Shown here: positions 52,010 to 60,341 of the stretch, in pieces
How the letters are laid out: each line of letters starts with the position of its first letter
Position numbering within the stretch: the first letter of the stretch is position 1
DNA from: Bacteroidales bacterium
GTDB lineage: Bacteria; Bacteroidota; Bacteroidia; Bacteroidales; F082
NCBI GenBank assembly: GCA_017549805.1
Contig: JAFYNJ010000024.1
Span: 1-60,905 of the forward strand
Direction of reading: 5' to 3'
Length of the DNA: 60,905 nucleotides
Notes under the pieces: model-generated
Told to the model about the DNA's origin: nothing
Seen by the model: the letters and a program-made list of their open reading frames with translations, nothing else
Databases searched by the model: none
Translations under genes and position numbers: made by a program

Positions 52010-53326
52010 ATGAAATACTTTCTCCTCCCCTTCGGATGCCAGATGAACCTCAGCGACACGGAACGCGTGCGCACCGTATTTCAGCAAATGGGTTTTGAGC
52101 CCACCGACAACGAAGCGGAGGCCAACATCCTTGGCATCATCGCCTGCTCGGTACGACAAAAGGGCATCGATAAGGTGTATGGACGCATCGAGAAATGGAA
52201 CGCCATGAAGAACCGTCAAAACGTGATCACCTTCGTGTCGGGCTGCATCCTGCCTGCCGACCGCGTGCGTTTCCTGAAGCTGTTCGACTTGGTGTTCACC
52301 ATGAACGAGCTGCCACAGTTGCCCGAGATGATCCGTCAATACGGCGTTGTCACCCCAGCGTCATTGAAAGAGGTAAACCCTTCGGCCAATATGGAACCCT
52401 TCTGGGAGATCTGCCCGATGAGGGCTTCCAAATTCGAGGCCTATATCCCCATTCAGAACGGCTGCAACAACTTCTGCACCTATTGCGCCGTACCTTACAC
52501 CCGAGGACGTGAGGTCTCAAGGCCATCGGAGGATATCTTGAACGAAGTGAAAGAACTGGTGGAGAAGGATTACAAGAGCATCACGCTGTTAGGTCAGAAT
52601 GTCAACTCGTATGGACTGGATAAAAAAGGCGAAGAGATCAACTTTGCTGAATTGCTCAGAAGGATTGGCGAATACGGCAAGGCTTCGGGCAAGGAGTTCT
52701 GGGTGTATTACACCGCTCCGCATCCGCGTGACATGGGCGATGATATCATCGAGGTGATGGCTCAGTACGACTGCCTCGCCAAGCAGATCCACATCCCCAT
52801 CCAGTCGGGCGACGACACCATGTTGCAACGCATGAACCGTCACCACAACATAGAGCGTTACCGCCATATTATCCAGACCATCCGCCGCGTGTTGCCAACG
52901 GCCACCATCTTCACCGACATCATCGTGGGCTTCACCCATGAGAGCGAGGAGGAATTCGAGAACACCCGCAAGGCCATGGAGGAGTTCAAATACAACATGG
53001 CTTATATCGCCCAATACAGCGTCCGCGAGGGTGCCGTTGCCTCCAAGTGGGAAGACGATGTCCCCAAGGAAGTGAAACGCCAGCGCTACCACCGTCTCAC
53101 CGAGGAGCTGATGAAGCATTCTTTAGTCTATAACCAAGCACTTGTCGGCACCACCGTGAAGATGCTGGTGGAAGACTTCGACCGGAAAAACGGCTATCTC
53201 ACCGGACATACCGAAGGGAAGATCGTCATCAGGTTTGCCTCCAAAGACACTTCGTTGATTGGTCAGATTGTAAACGTGAAAGTGACTTCGGCTTCGGCAT
53301 TGTCGATTGAAGGAGAATTGGTATGA
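52010..53326 (+). CDS. miaB: tRNA-2-methylthio-N6-dimethylallyladenosine synthase
   Basis: A 438-residue radical-SAM methylthiotransferase acting on i6A37 of tRNAs. The auxiliary cluster cysteines are C10, C46 and C79 (FGCQMN, ACSVR, GCILP). The radical SAM cysteines are C152, C156 and C159 (NGCNNFCTYCAVPYTRGRE). A C-terminal TRAM domain (about 370-435, VKMLVEDFDRKNGYLTGHTEG) binds RNA. The ATG directly abuts a heptanucleotide array and there is no Shine-Dalgarno. Its end overlaps mtaB by 4 bases. Confidence 0.95.
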   Translation: MKYFLLPFGCQMNLSDTERVRTVFQQMGFEPTDNEAEANILGIIACSVRQKGIDKVYGRIEKWNAMKNRQNVITFVSGCILPADRVRFLKLFDLVFTMNELPQLPEMIRQYGVVTPASLKEVNPSANMEPFWEICPMRASKFEAYIPIQNGCNNFCTYCAVPYTRGREVSRPSEDILNEVKELVEKDYKSITLLGQNVNSYGLDKKGEEINFAELLRRIGEYGKASGKEFWVYYTAPHPRDMGDDIIEVMAQYDCLAKQIHIPIQSGDDTMLQRMNRHHNIERYRHIIQTIRRVLPTATIFTDIIVGFTHESEEEFENTRKAMEEFKYNMAYIAQYSVREGAVASKWEDDVPKEVKRQRYHRLTEELMKHSLVYNQALVGTTVKMLVEDFDRKNGYLTGHTEGKIVIRFASKDTSLIGQIVNVKVTSASALSIEGELV

Positions 53327-54609
53327 TCACCATCGCATTCAAAACCCTCGGTTGTCGCGTCAATCTCTTTGAAACCGATGCCTTGGCGTCGCGGTTCAAA
53401 GCGGAAGGCTATACCGTGGTTGATGGCGGAGAGGCCGACGTGTTTGTGGTGAACACCTGTACGGTGACCAATACCAGCGACCAAAAATGCCGACAAGCCA
53501 TCCATCAGATCAGGAGGAAGAATCCCGAGGCGTTGCTGGTGGTCACCGGCTGCATGGTCAACCACCGCAAGGAAGAACTGATCCAGGAAGGCATCGCCGA
53601 TTATGTCATCGACAACGAGCGCAAAGCGGCCATCTTCGACATCGTGGATGAACACTTCAAGAAAGGCCACAGCGACCCCGAGGGTTATGACCGCGACCTG
53701 TTTAGCTACCAGCCTGCCTACGACACCTTCCACACCCGAAGCCTCATCAAAATCCATGACGGATGCAACAACTTCTGCTCCTACTGCATCATCCCCATGG
53801 TCAGAGGAAGATCTACAAGCAGGCCTGCCCAAGACATCTACGATAACATCCGCAGTGTCGTTGACCATGGCTTCAAGGAAATCGTCCTGACCGGCGTCAA
53901 CATGGGCAGATACAAGGATGGCGACACCAACTTCGAGGCTTTGGTGGAACACATTATTAATATAGAAGGCGATTTTCGTGTCAGGGTCTCCTCCATTGAA
54001 CCCGACCAATTCAGCGACCGTTTTTTGGAGCTATTCCAGCATGAAAAGCTCGCCCCACACATGCACATCTGCTTGCAAAGCGGCTCAGAGGACACTTTGA
54101 AACGCATGCATCGCTTCTACAGTGCGGCACAATTTCGTGAGATGTGCCAGCGCATCAAGGCCTTCCGACCCGACTTCAACCTGACCACCGACATCATCGT
54201 GGGCTTCCCCGGAGAGACCGAAGAAACCTTCCAGGAAAGTTGCGACTTCGCCCGTGAAATCGGTTTCAGCCACATCCACACCTTCAAATACTCGAAACGC
54301 ACGGGTACAAAGGCGGCAGCAATGCCAAACCAAGTGCCCGAAAGCATCAAGACACAACGCAGCGAAGTGATGCGTGCCATCTCATTGGAGAACAAGCTCA
54401 AATACTACGAGATGATGAGAGGCAAGACACAACGGCTTTTGGTCGAACGCATCGATGCCAAAGGATGGGCCAGAGGCTACGGTGAGAATTACATCCCCAT
54501 CCAGATCCCAGGAGCAGACATGACCAAAAACAGCTTTATCAATGTGATACTCAATGAAATAATCAATACAGACAACGAGGACAAAATGTTATTTATCGGC
54601 AAATTTTGA
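53323..54609 (+). CDS. mtaB: tRNA t6A37 methylthiotransferase
   Basis: A 428-residue paralogue of MiaB that methylthiolates threonylcarbamoyladenosine at position 37. It starts MITIAFKTLGCRVNLFETDA, which is typical of MtaB. Auxiliary cysteines are C11, C46 and C77; radical SAM cysteines are C148, C152 and C155 in DGCNNFCSYCIIPMVRGRSTSRP. The C-terminal TRAM-like part (TQRLLVERID...GYGENYIPI) is intact. Direct coupling of miaB and mtaB by an ATGA overlap puts both tRNA A37 thiomethylases under one control. Confidence 0.94.
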   Translation: MITIAFKTLGCRVNLFETDALASRFKAEGYTVVDGGEADVFVVNTCTVTNTSDQKCRQAIHQIRRKNPEALLVVTGCMVNHRKEELIQEGIADYVIDNERKAAIFDIVDEHFKKGHSDPEGYDRDLFSYQPAYDTFHTRSLIKIHDGCNNFCSYCIIPMVRGRSTSRPAQDIYDNIRSVVDHGFKEIVLTGVNMGRYKDGDTNFEALVEHIINIEGDFRVRVSSIEPDQFSDRFLELFQHEKLAPHMHICLQSGSEDTLKRMHRFYSAAQFREMCQRIKAFRPDFNLTTDIIVGFPGETEETFQESCDFAREIGFSHIHTFKYSKRTGTKAAAMPNQVPESIKTQRSEVMRAISLENKLKYYEMMRGKTQRLLVERIDAKGWARGYGENYIPIQIPGADMTKNSFINVILNEIINTDNEDKMLFIGKF

Positions 54610-54632
54610 AAAAAATATCTTCCAGATAATTG

Positions 54633-54659
54633 TTTGTATCAAGAAAAGTTGTAATTTTG
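54633..54659 (+). promoter_or_regulatory. Promoter of rpsT
   Basis: TTTG at 54633-54636 and TAATTTTG at 54652-54659. The leader to the ATG is about 43 bases. Confidence 0.6.
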
Positions 54660-54702
54660 CAGCCCGATTAGAAAAGAAGAAACAAAAAGAGATATTTAGA
54701 AA

Positions 54703-54957
54703 ATGGCAAATCACAAATCTTCACTCAAGAGAATTCGTCAAACCGAAAAAAGACGTCTGCACAACCGTTACTATGCCAAGTCAATGCGTAACGAAGTCAG
54801 AAAATTCAGAACTATTACCGACAAGTCAGAGGCTGAAAACCAACTGCCCAAGATGTATTCTATCATCGACAAGGTGGCCAAGCGCGGCATCATCCACAAG
54901 AACAAGGCCGGTAATCTGAAGTCAAAGCTTTCGAGATACACCGCCAAGTTGGCTTAA
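54703..54957 (+). CDS. rpsT: 30S ribosomal protein S20
   Basis: An 84-residue basic, helical primary-binding protein of 16S rRNA. It has [35 protein letters not shown] and the C-terminal [22 protein letters not shown], which are S20 signatures. It is monocistronic, with its own promoter and terminator. Confidence 0.97.
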   Translation: MANHKSSLKRIRQTEKRRLHNRYYAKSMRNEVRKFRTITDKSEAENQLPKMYSIIDKVAKRGIIHKNKAGNLKSKLSRYTAKLA

Positions 54958-54983
54958 ATAAGAGTTTTTTCATCATAATGTTG

Positions 54984-55014
54984 ACCTCCTCTATTCTTTA
55001 GGGGAGGTTTTTTT
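54984..55014 (+). terminator. Rho-independent terminator of rpsT, immediately before radC
   Basis: ACCTCCTC pairs with GGGGAGGT (one G-T pair) around a 9-base loop, followed by seven T. It ends 3 bases before the radC start codon. The left stem also contains CCTCC, the reverse complement of a Shine-Dalgarno, and the right arm carries GGGGAGG 11 bases before the ATG. Confidence 0.85.
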
Positions 55015-55017
55015 GGT

Positions 55018-55719
55018 ATGATCAGCAACGAACACAAAACCATCAAGCATTGGGCTGCCGACGACCGCCCGCGCGAAAAGATGATGGCCAAAGGCAAAGG
55101 TGCTCTCAGCAACGCCGAACTCATCGCCATCCTGATCGGGTCGGGACCCGGCGGACAATCGGCCGTGGAACTGGCCAGGGAGGTGCTAAGTGCCGTGAAC
55201 GACAATCTCTACGACCTGTCGAAACTCAGCATCGACGAATTGAAACAGCACAAAGGCATCGGCGAAGCCAAGGCCATCAGCATCATGGCCGCCCTTGAAC
55301 TCGGTCGGCGATGGAGCATCACCTCCCCAGATGAGCGCCACACCATCGTAAGCAGCAAGGATGCCTATGACTGCTTCCTTCCCCTCATCGACGATCCCTC
55401 CAAGGAACATTTCTTGGTGGCCTACCTCAACCATGGCAATAAGATCATCAAAGTGGAACGTATCAGCACGGGCAGTATCACCAATACGCTGGCCGATCCC
55501 AAGGTCATCTTCAAGAAAGCCCTCTTAAAGGAAGCCACCGCCATCATGCTATGCCACAACCATCCATCAGGCGTTGCCCGACCAAGCACCGATGACAAGC
55601 AACTGACCCAAAAACTGGTGAAGGCGGGAAAAATAATGGACATCGCGGTCATCGACCACATCATTATCGGAGAAAATTCGTATTTTAGCTTCGCCGAACA
55701 AGGATTGATGAATTATTGA
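55018..55719 (+). CDS. radC: RadC-family JAB-domain protein
   Basis: A 233-residue protein. The N-terminal part (about 1-85) has the RadC helix-hairpin-helix region (DRPREKMMAKGKGALSNAELIAILIGSG, LKQHKGIGEAKAISIMAALEL). The C-terminal MPN/JAB metalloprotease-like domain has CHNHPSGVARPSTDD (the HxHPSG...D motif). Its biochemical role is unsettled; the DNA repair label is historical. It begins directly behind the rpsT terminator with no promoter box in between, so expression may depend on read-through. wecB follows after 4 bases. Confidence 0.92.
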   Translation: MISNEHKTIKHWAADDRPREKMMAKGKGALSNAELIAILIGSGPGGQSAVELAREVLSAVNDNLYDLSKLSIDELKQHKGIGEAKAISIMAALELGRRWSITSPDERHTIVSSKDAYDCFLPLIDDPSKEHFLVAYLNHGNKIIKVERISTGSITNTLADPKVIFKKALLKEATAIMLCHNHPSGVARPSTDDKQLTQKLVKAGKIMDIAVIDHIIIGENSYFSFAEQGLMNY

Positions 55720-55723
55720 CAAC

Positions 55724-56866
55724 ATGAAGATAGTAACCATCATCGGAGCCAGACCGCAGATCATCAAGGCGGCGGGACTGAGCAGAGCCATCAGGACACA
55801 CTATGCCGACCGCATCAAAGAAGTCATCGTGCACACTGGCCAACACTATGACGAAAACATGTCGCAGGTGTTCATCGACGAATTGGGTATTCCCAAACCC
55901 GATTATAATCTGCATGTGGGTTCAGCAAGCCATGGTGTGCAGACCGCACGCATGATCGAGGGCATCGAGCAGATCCTGCTTGACGAAAAGCCCGACTACA
56001 TCGTGCTCTACGGCGACACCAATTCCACCTTGGCCGGTGCCGTGGCCGCCTCCAAGATCCATGTGCCCATCGTCCACATCGAGGCGGGACTGCGATCTTT
56101 TAACAAGAGCATGCCAGAAGAGATCAACCGCATCGTGTGCGACCATTGTTCCACACTACTCTTCTCACCCACCCAAACCGGATTCGACAACCTGGTCAAG
56201 GAAGGCTTCAAGTCCAACAACCAAAGACCTTACACCATCGACAACCCCAAGGTGTTCCATTGCGGCGACATCATGTTTGACAACAGCCTGTTCTTCTCGC
56301 AAATCGCCGATCAAAAAGTCGATGTGCTGAAACGGTTGGGATTGAACGACAAGCCTTTTATCCTCTCCACCCTGCACCGCAACAACAACACCGACGACAA
56401 GATGCGGTTGACCAGCATCGTCGAGGCCATCATGGAAGTGGCGCAAACCATCGCGGTTGTGCTGCCCATGCATCCAAGAACGCGCAAAATGACGGAACTG
56501 CTAATGGAGAAAGACCTGCTGGACCGTTTGTTCCACCACGACAACATCCAAATCATCGAACCCGTCTCCTTCCTTGAAATGATCCAACTTGAAAAGCATG
56601 CCAAGCTGGTGATGACCGATTCGGGAGGCGTTCAAAAGGAGTCCTATTTCTTCAGAAAACCCTGTGTGATTCTGAGACCCGAAACCGAGTGGGTGGAAAT
56701 TGTGAAGACCGGAGCCGCCACCTTGGTGGATGCCGACAAGGACGGCATCATTTCGGCATGCCGACAGTATTTGCAACATCCACCCGTTGACTTCCCAGAG
56801 ATCTTTGGTGACGGCCATGCAGCAGAGTTCATGCTGGAACAGATGATTCAGAATAATTGTGATTGA
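55724..56866 (+). CDS. wecB: UDP-N-acetylglucosamine 2-epimerase (non-hydrolysing)
   Basis: A 380-residue GT-B-fold enzyme converting UDP-GlcNAc to UDP-ManNAc for surface glycans. Visible are VTIIGARPQIIKAAGLSRAI, HTGQHYDENMSQVFIDELGIPKPDYNL, VYGDTNSTLAGA-like (LYGDTNSTLAGAVAAS), HIEAGLRSFNKSMPEEINR and the C-terminal VMTDSGGVQKESYFFRKPCV. The catalytic Asp/Glu and His residues of the family are all in these blocks. It is translated right after radC and just before the esterase gene. Confidence 0.95.
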   Translation: MKIVTIIGARPQIIKAAGLSRAIRTHYADRIKEVIVHTGQHYDENMSQVFIDELGIPKPDYNLHVGSASHGVQTARMIEGIEQILLDEKPDYIVLYGDTNSTLAGAVAASKIHVPIVHIEAGLRSFNKSMPEEINRIVCDHCSTLLFSPTQTGFDNLVKEGFKSNNQRPYTIDNPKVFHCGDIMFDNSLFFSQIADQKVDVLKRLGLNDKPFILSTLHRNNNTDDKMRLTSIVEAIMEVAQTIAVVLPMHPRTRKMTELLMEKDLLDRLFHHDNIQIIEPVSFLEMIQLEKHAKLVMTDSGGVQKESYFFRKPCVILRPETEWVEIVKTGAATLVDADKDGIISACRQYLQHPPVDFPEIFGDGHAAEFMLEQMIQNNCD

Positions 56867-56867
56867 C

Positions 56868-57809
56868 ATGAAAACAAGGCATTTTCTATTTGCAGCCATT
56901 CTGCTGCTCTGCGGAATTTCCCTGACAGCACAGGAAAAGACCACTTATCCTTTCGTTGAACGCGACTCCACTCTTTATCTGGACGTTTACCGTCCCACCG
57001 TGCAACGGGCCGACAAAGCCGCGGTAATCACGGTTTTCGGCGGCGGTTTCATCATCGGGACTCGCGACGACAAGTTACAGCAAACGACCGCTGAGCTCCT
57101 TGTGGAGCGTGGCTTCACTGTCATCAGCATCGACTACCGATTGGGATTGAAAGACCAAGCCATGGTGGAGAAATACCAAGGCCTGACCAAGTTGGACAAA
57201 CTCTTCCAATACTGCATTGACATTGCCACTGAAGACTGTGCCGAAGCCGTTGCTTGGGTGTGCGCCCACGCCGAAGAGTTGGACATCGACCCCTCCAAGC
57301 TGGTGTTGGAAGGCTGTTCGGCGGGTGCCATCACAGTGCTACAGCTGGACTATTGCCGTTCCAACGGCTTAAAGCAAGCAGCAGCCCTCCCCGAGGGATG
57401 GAAGCCAGCTGCCGTGGTACCCTATTCCGGCGGAGTGATGTGCCGTAAAAGTGAATTGAAATACGCCACGGAGCCCGCCCCCACTATGCTAATGCATGGC
57501 ACAAAGGACAAGATCGTGGCTTACAACAGTTTCGGTATTCCCTTTCATTCGAAACTGTTCGGTGCCAACAAGGTGTCCAAGGCCATGGATCGCCAGGGCA
57601 TCCCCCACTGGATTATCCGCTTCGAGGGCATCGGTCACGAGGTAGCCACCTGGCTTCCCGGCTCCGTAGATCTCTTCTGCGGCTTTGTGGATCAGGCCAT
57701 CTCCGGTCGCGTCACCCATCTCGATGCCACCATGACCGACAGCAAGCTCCAGCCCACCGAGTGGACCGACATGGGAGTCCTTAAGATGTACAAACAATCC
57801 TCCAAATAA
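56868..57809 (+). CDS. Secreted alpha/beta-hydrolase (esterase, BD-FAE-like)
   Basis: A 313-residue exported hydrolase. The ATG at 56868 gives signal MKTRHFLFAAILLLCGISLTAQ; a GTG three codons upstream is less likely. The oxyanion-hole motif is VFGGGFIIG. The nucleophile elbow is GCSAGA (G-x-S-x-G), the Asp is in MHGTKDKIV and the His in EGIGHEVA. This resembles BD-FAE-type carbohydrate or feruloyl esterases, but the substrate is unknown. It starts 1 base after the wecB stop, so it ends the radC-wecB run. Confidence 0.87.
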   Translation: MKTRHFLFAAILLLCGISLTAQEKTTYPFVERDSTLYLDVYRPTVQRADKAAVITVFGGGFIIGTRDDKLQQTTAELLVERGFTVISIDYRLGLKDQAMVEKYQGLTKLDKLFQYCIDIATEDCAEAVAWVCAHAEELDIDPSKLVLEGCSAGAITVLQLDYCRSNGLKQAAALPEGWKPAAVVPYSGGVMCRKSELKYATEPAPTMLMHGTKDKIVAYNSFGIPFHSKLFGANKVSKAMDRQGIPHWIIRFEGIGHEVATWLPGSVDLFCGFVDQAISGRVTHLDATMTDSKLQPTEWTDMGVLKMYKQSSK

Positions 57810-57848
57810 AAAATTGTTGCAACCTCTTGTTTATTAGAGAAAAAGCAT

Positions 57849-57856
57849 TATCTTTG
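57849..57856 (+). promoter_or_regulatory. -7 box of the rpsF-rpsR-rplI operon
   Basis: TATCTTTG, with about 56 bases to the rpsF ATG. Confidence 0.6.
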
Positions 57857-57878
57857 CACTCGCTTTTCGAAGCAAGTG
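57857..57878 (+). promoter_or_regulatory. 5' leader hairpin of the rpsF operon
   Basis: CACT-C-GCTT / AAGC-A-AGTG with a TTCG loop and one C-A mismatch, at the very start of the expected transcript. It could be a target for S6/S18 autoregulation, which is known in other bacteria, or only an mRNA-stabilising hairpin. It does not visibly reproduce the published S6-S18 leader. Confidence 0.45.
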
Positions 57879-57912
57879 TAATAAATATTAAATCATTAAT
57901 TATCAGTAAATT

Positions 57913-58263
57913 ATGAATCAGTACGAAACCGTTTTCATTTTAACTCCCGTTTTGTCTGACGATCAGATGAAGGAAGCGGTAAAGAAGTATGAAGATTATC
58001 TGGCCAAAGCCGGCGCAGAAATCGTTCATGAAGAGCACTGGGGAATGCGCAAACTGGCATACCCAATCCAGAAGAAATCCACGGGCTTCTATCAATTGAT
58101 AGAGTACAAAGCCGAAGGAAACGTTATTGCCGATGTCGAGACCGAGTTGAAGCGTGACGAGCGCATCCTCCGTTTCTTGACCGTGAAACTTGACAAGCAC
58201 GCTGTTGCTTACAACGAGAAGAAACGCAAGAAAGCTCAGGAACAAGCTGAAGCTCAAGCCTAA
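57913..58263 (+). CDS. rpsF: 30S ribosomal protein S6
   Basis: A 116-residue ribosomal protein that binds the central domain of 16S rRNA with S18. It has [55 protein letters not shown] and a lysine- and glutamine-rich C-terminal tail typical of Bacteroidota. It is first of three ribosomal genes in the conserved order rpsF-rpsR-rplI. Confidence 0.97.
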   Translation: MNQYETVFILTPVLSDDQMKEAVKKYEDYLAKAGAEIVHEEHWGMRKLAYPIQKKSTGFYQLIEYKAEGNVIADVETELKRDERILRFLTVKLDKHAVAYNEKKRKKAQEQAEAQA

Positions 58264-58289
58264 AGTTTAACCTTTAAAATTCTAGAGAA

Positions 58290-58562
58290 ATGGCACAACA
58301 ACCCAATAACGACATCAAATACTTGACTCCTATCGCAGTCGATACCAAGAGAAAGAAATACTGCCGCTTCAAGAAGAACCGCATCAAGTATATCGATTAC
58401 AAAGACGCCGACTTCTTGCTGAAGTTTGTGAACGAGCAAGGCAAAATTTTGCCCCGTCGCATCACCGGTACCTCAACCAAATATCAAAAGAAAGTTGCAC
58501 AGGCTATCAAGAGAGCTCGTCATCTTGCCCTCATGCCGTTTGTTGCCGATATGTTGAAATAA
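58290..58562 (+). CDS. rpsR: 30S ribosomal protein S18
   Basis: A 90-residue basic protein partnering S6. It has [77 protein letters not shown] in outline, which is the S18 core. The single CRFKK cysteine differs from zinc-binding C+ forms. It lies 26 bases after rpsF. Confidence 0.97.
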   Translation: MAQQPNNDIKYLTPIAVDTKRKKYCRFKKNRIKYIDYKDADFLLKFVNEQGKILPRRITGTSTKYQKKVAQAIKRARHLALMPFVADMLK

Positions 58563-58564
58563 TA

Positions 58565-58569
58565 GGAGG
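58565..58569 (+). promoter_or_regulatory. Canonical Shine-Dalgarno of rplI
   Basis: GGAGG 7 bases before the ATG at 58577. It fixes the start and rejects the TTG at 58571. Such sites are rare in this window. Confidence 0.75.
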
Positions 58570-58576
58570 ATTGGAA

Positions 58577-59026
58577 ATGGAAATTATTCTGAAACAAGAC
58601 ATTGCCAATTTAGGCTACAAGAACGAAATCGTCACCGTTAAGAACGGTTACGCTCGCAATTATTTGATTCCTAACAAGATGGCCATCCTGGCAACGGAAA
58701 GAAACCGCAAGATGCTTGCTGAAGAGATCCGTCAACAGGCTCACAAGGAAGAGAAGATCAAGAATGAGGCTCTCGACAAGGCCAAGGCTCTCGAAGGCCT
58801 GAAGCTCACCATCGGCGCCAAGGCTGCCGCTACCGGCAAGATCTTCGGTTCTGTCAACTCCATCCAGATTGCCAACGCCATCAAGGAAGCCTGCAATCTC
58901 GAAATCGACCGCAAGCAAATCGTGATGAACGAAGAGGCTGTGAAGGAACTCGGCAACTACAAGGCCAAGATCAAACTTCACAAGGATGTCCAAGCCGAAA
59001 TCGAATTCGAAGTGGTTGCTGAGTAA
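58577..59026 (+). CDS. rplI: 50S ribosomal protein L9
   Basis: A 149-residue two-domain protein at the base of the L1 stalk. The N-terminal domain is MEIILKQDIANLGYKNEIVTVKNGYARNYLIPNKMA. A long connecting helix (about 41-75) and a C-terminal RNA-binding domain (LTIGAKAAATGKIFGSVNSIQIANAIKE) follow. The Shine-Dalgarno at 58565 supports the start. It ends the operon at the terminator at 59055. Confidence 0.97.
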   Translation: MEIILKQDIANLGYKNEIVTVKNGYARNYLIPNKMAILATERNRKMLAEEIRQQAHKEEKIKNEALDKAKALEGLKLTIGAKAAATGKIFGSVNSIQIANAIKEACNLEIDRKQIVMNEEAVKELGNYKAKIKLHKDVQAEIEFEVVAE

Positions 59027-59054
59027 TACAGCAAGACATCTTCAATATTTTAAT

Positions 59055-59086
59055 AAGACTGCCCTGTGGGGTAGTCTTATTTTTTT
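59055..59086 (+). terminator. Rho-independent terminator after rplI, fused to next promoter
   Basis: AAGACTGCCC-TGTG-GGGTAGTCTT (one G-T pair), then A and seven T. The last T is the first base of the following -7 box. Confidence 0.9.
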
Positions 59087-59093
59087 ATCTTTG
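59086..59093 (+). promoter_or_regulatory. -7 box of the rRNA methyltransferase gene, leaderless
   Basis: TATCTTTG ending 4 bases before the ATG at 59098, with its first base in the T-run of the preceding terminator. Confidence 0.55.
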
Positions 59094-59097
59094 CGTC

Positions 59098-59841
59098 ATG
59101 ATTACGAAAAATACCGTCAAGGCCATCCAATCCCTAAAGCAAACCAAGTACCGGAAAGAACTGGGACTTTTCGTTGTTGAGGGAAGAAAATCAGTTGAGG
59201 AGCTTCTCCAGTCATCTTTGGAGACCACTGCAGTGTATGCCACCGAACGATTTCAGCAAGAGCATGGTTTTCACGATGAACGTTTGGAAACGGTAAGCGA
59301 AATGCAGATGGAACAGATGAGCAGTTTTGACACTCCTCCAGGAATCCTTGCAGTGGTTAGGATCCCGAAACAGGACAACATCCAGCATGAAGGCATGATG
59401 TTGGCTTTGGACGGCATTGCCAACCCGGGCAACATGGGCACCATCATCCGCACGGCGGAATGGTTTGGCGTGAAGAACATCGTTTGCAGCGAGGATTGCG
59501 TGGAGATCTGGAATCCGAAAGTAATTCAGGCCACCATGGGATCCCTCTTCAGGATGAATGTGGTTTCAACCGATTTGGAAGGCTTTCTGAAAGAAGCCAA
59601 GGACAAAGGGAAAGCAGTTTATGGTGCTTTGCTGGAAGGAGAGAACATCTTCAAGAAGGATAAATGGGAAGACGGCATCATCGTCATCGGCAGCGAGTCG
59701 CACGGAATTCGAAGCAACATTCTGCCCCTGATTACGCATCCCATCACCATCCCCCGAGCCAAAAATAGCATCACCGAGTCGTTGAATGCATCCATGGCTA
59801 CAGGAATTATTTTAGCCTCTTGGGCTTCGAAGTTATCCTAA
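59098..59841 (+). CDS. TrmH/SpoU-family RNA 2'-O-methyltransferase
   Basis: A 247-residue SPOUT methyltransferase, RlmB-like, acting on rRNA or tRNA. It has an N-terminal substrate-binding domain (about 1-95, with KYRKELGLFVVEGRKSVEELL), then the knotted SPOUT domain: motif 1 GNMGTIIRTAEWFG (GIANPGNMG), motif 2 IIVIGSESHGI, motif 3 PRAKNSITESLNASMATGIIL. The exact target nucleotide cannot be told from sequence alone. It is monocistronic. Confidence 0.92.
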   Translation: MITKNTVKAIQSLKQTKYRKELGLFVVEGRKSVEELLQSSLETTAVYATERFQQEHGFHDERLETVSEMQMEQMSSFDTPPGILAVVRIPKQDNIQHEGMMLALDGIANPGNMGTIIRTAEWFGVKNIVCSEDCVEIWNPKVIQATMGSLFRMNVVSTDLEGFLKEAKDKGKAVYGALLEGENIFKKDKWEDGIIVIGSESHGIRSNILPLITHPITIPRAKNSITESLNASMATGIILASWASKLS

Positions 59842-59848
59842 TTTTTCT

Positions 59849-59856
59849 ATTTTTGC
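59849..59856 (+). promoter_or_regulatory. -7 box of the zinc-ribbon gene
   Basis: TATTTTTG, 26 bases before the ATG at 59883. Confidence 0.6.
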
Positions 59857-59882
59857 ATTGAAACTTCTAAACAATAACTTTT

Positions 59883-60341
59883 ATGGCAACACGTTTTTGT
59901 ACTCAATGTGGACAACAACTTCCTGAAAACACTAGATTCTGTACCAATTGTGGCGCTCCCATTCCTGAAGAGCCACAGACCCAACAAGCATACAGCCAAC
60001 CAAAACCGCAACCAGAGTTTCAGCCAGAACCACAACCTGTGGTCAATCCACAGCCGACTGGACCAAAACCAACGAGTTATCTGGCCTTGGCCATCCTCGC
60101 CACCATCTTTTGCTGTCTTCCTTTCGGTATTGTTTCCATTGTGAAGGCATCCAAAGTGGATAGTTTGTGGAACGCCGGCAGATACATGGAATCTCAAGAT
60201 GCTTCGAGGAAAGCAAGGAATTGGGCAATTGCAGCTATCCTGACTGCTGTTGTAATTGCAATTCTTTACTTCGTATTCATCTTATTGGTTGGAGCCAGCG
60301 CTTTGGGAGGTTGGAGAGAATTACTTGAAGAATTGTCATGA
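59883..60341 (+). CDS. Zinc-ribbon CD225/dispanin-like membrane protein
   Basis: A 152-residue inner-membrane protein. The N-terminal zinc ribbon has FCTQCGQQLPENTRFCTNCG (two CxxC pairs). A Gln/Pro-rich linker with PEPQPE-type repeats (about 33-58) follows, then a CD225-type pair of membrane helices (YLALAILATIFCCLPFGIVSIVKASKV and AIAAILTAVVIAILYFVFILLVGA) joined by the typical GRYMESQDASRKARNW loop. Function is unknown. Its stop overlaps the DUF2752 start (ATGA), a pairing frequent in Bacteroidota. Confidence 0.87.
   Translation: MATRFCTQCGQQLPENTRFCTNCGAPIPEEPQTQQAYSQPKPQPEFQPEPQPVVNPQPTGPKPTSYLALAILATIFCCLPFGIVSIVKASKVDSLWNAGRYMESQDASRKARNWAIAAILTAVVIAILYFVFILLVGASALGGWRELLEELS

Noticed and set aside
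52010-54609. miaB and mtaB as a recent tandem duplication
   Set aside because: The two proteins have distinct family-specific N-termini and diverged cysteine spacings, so they are ancient paralogues that are merely adjacent.
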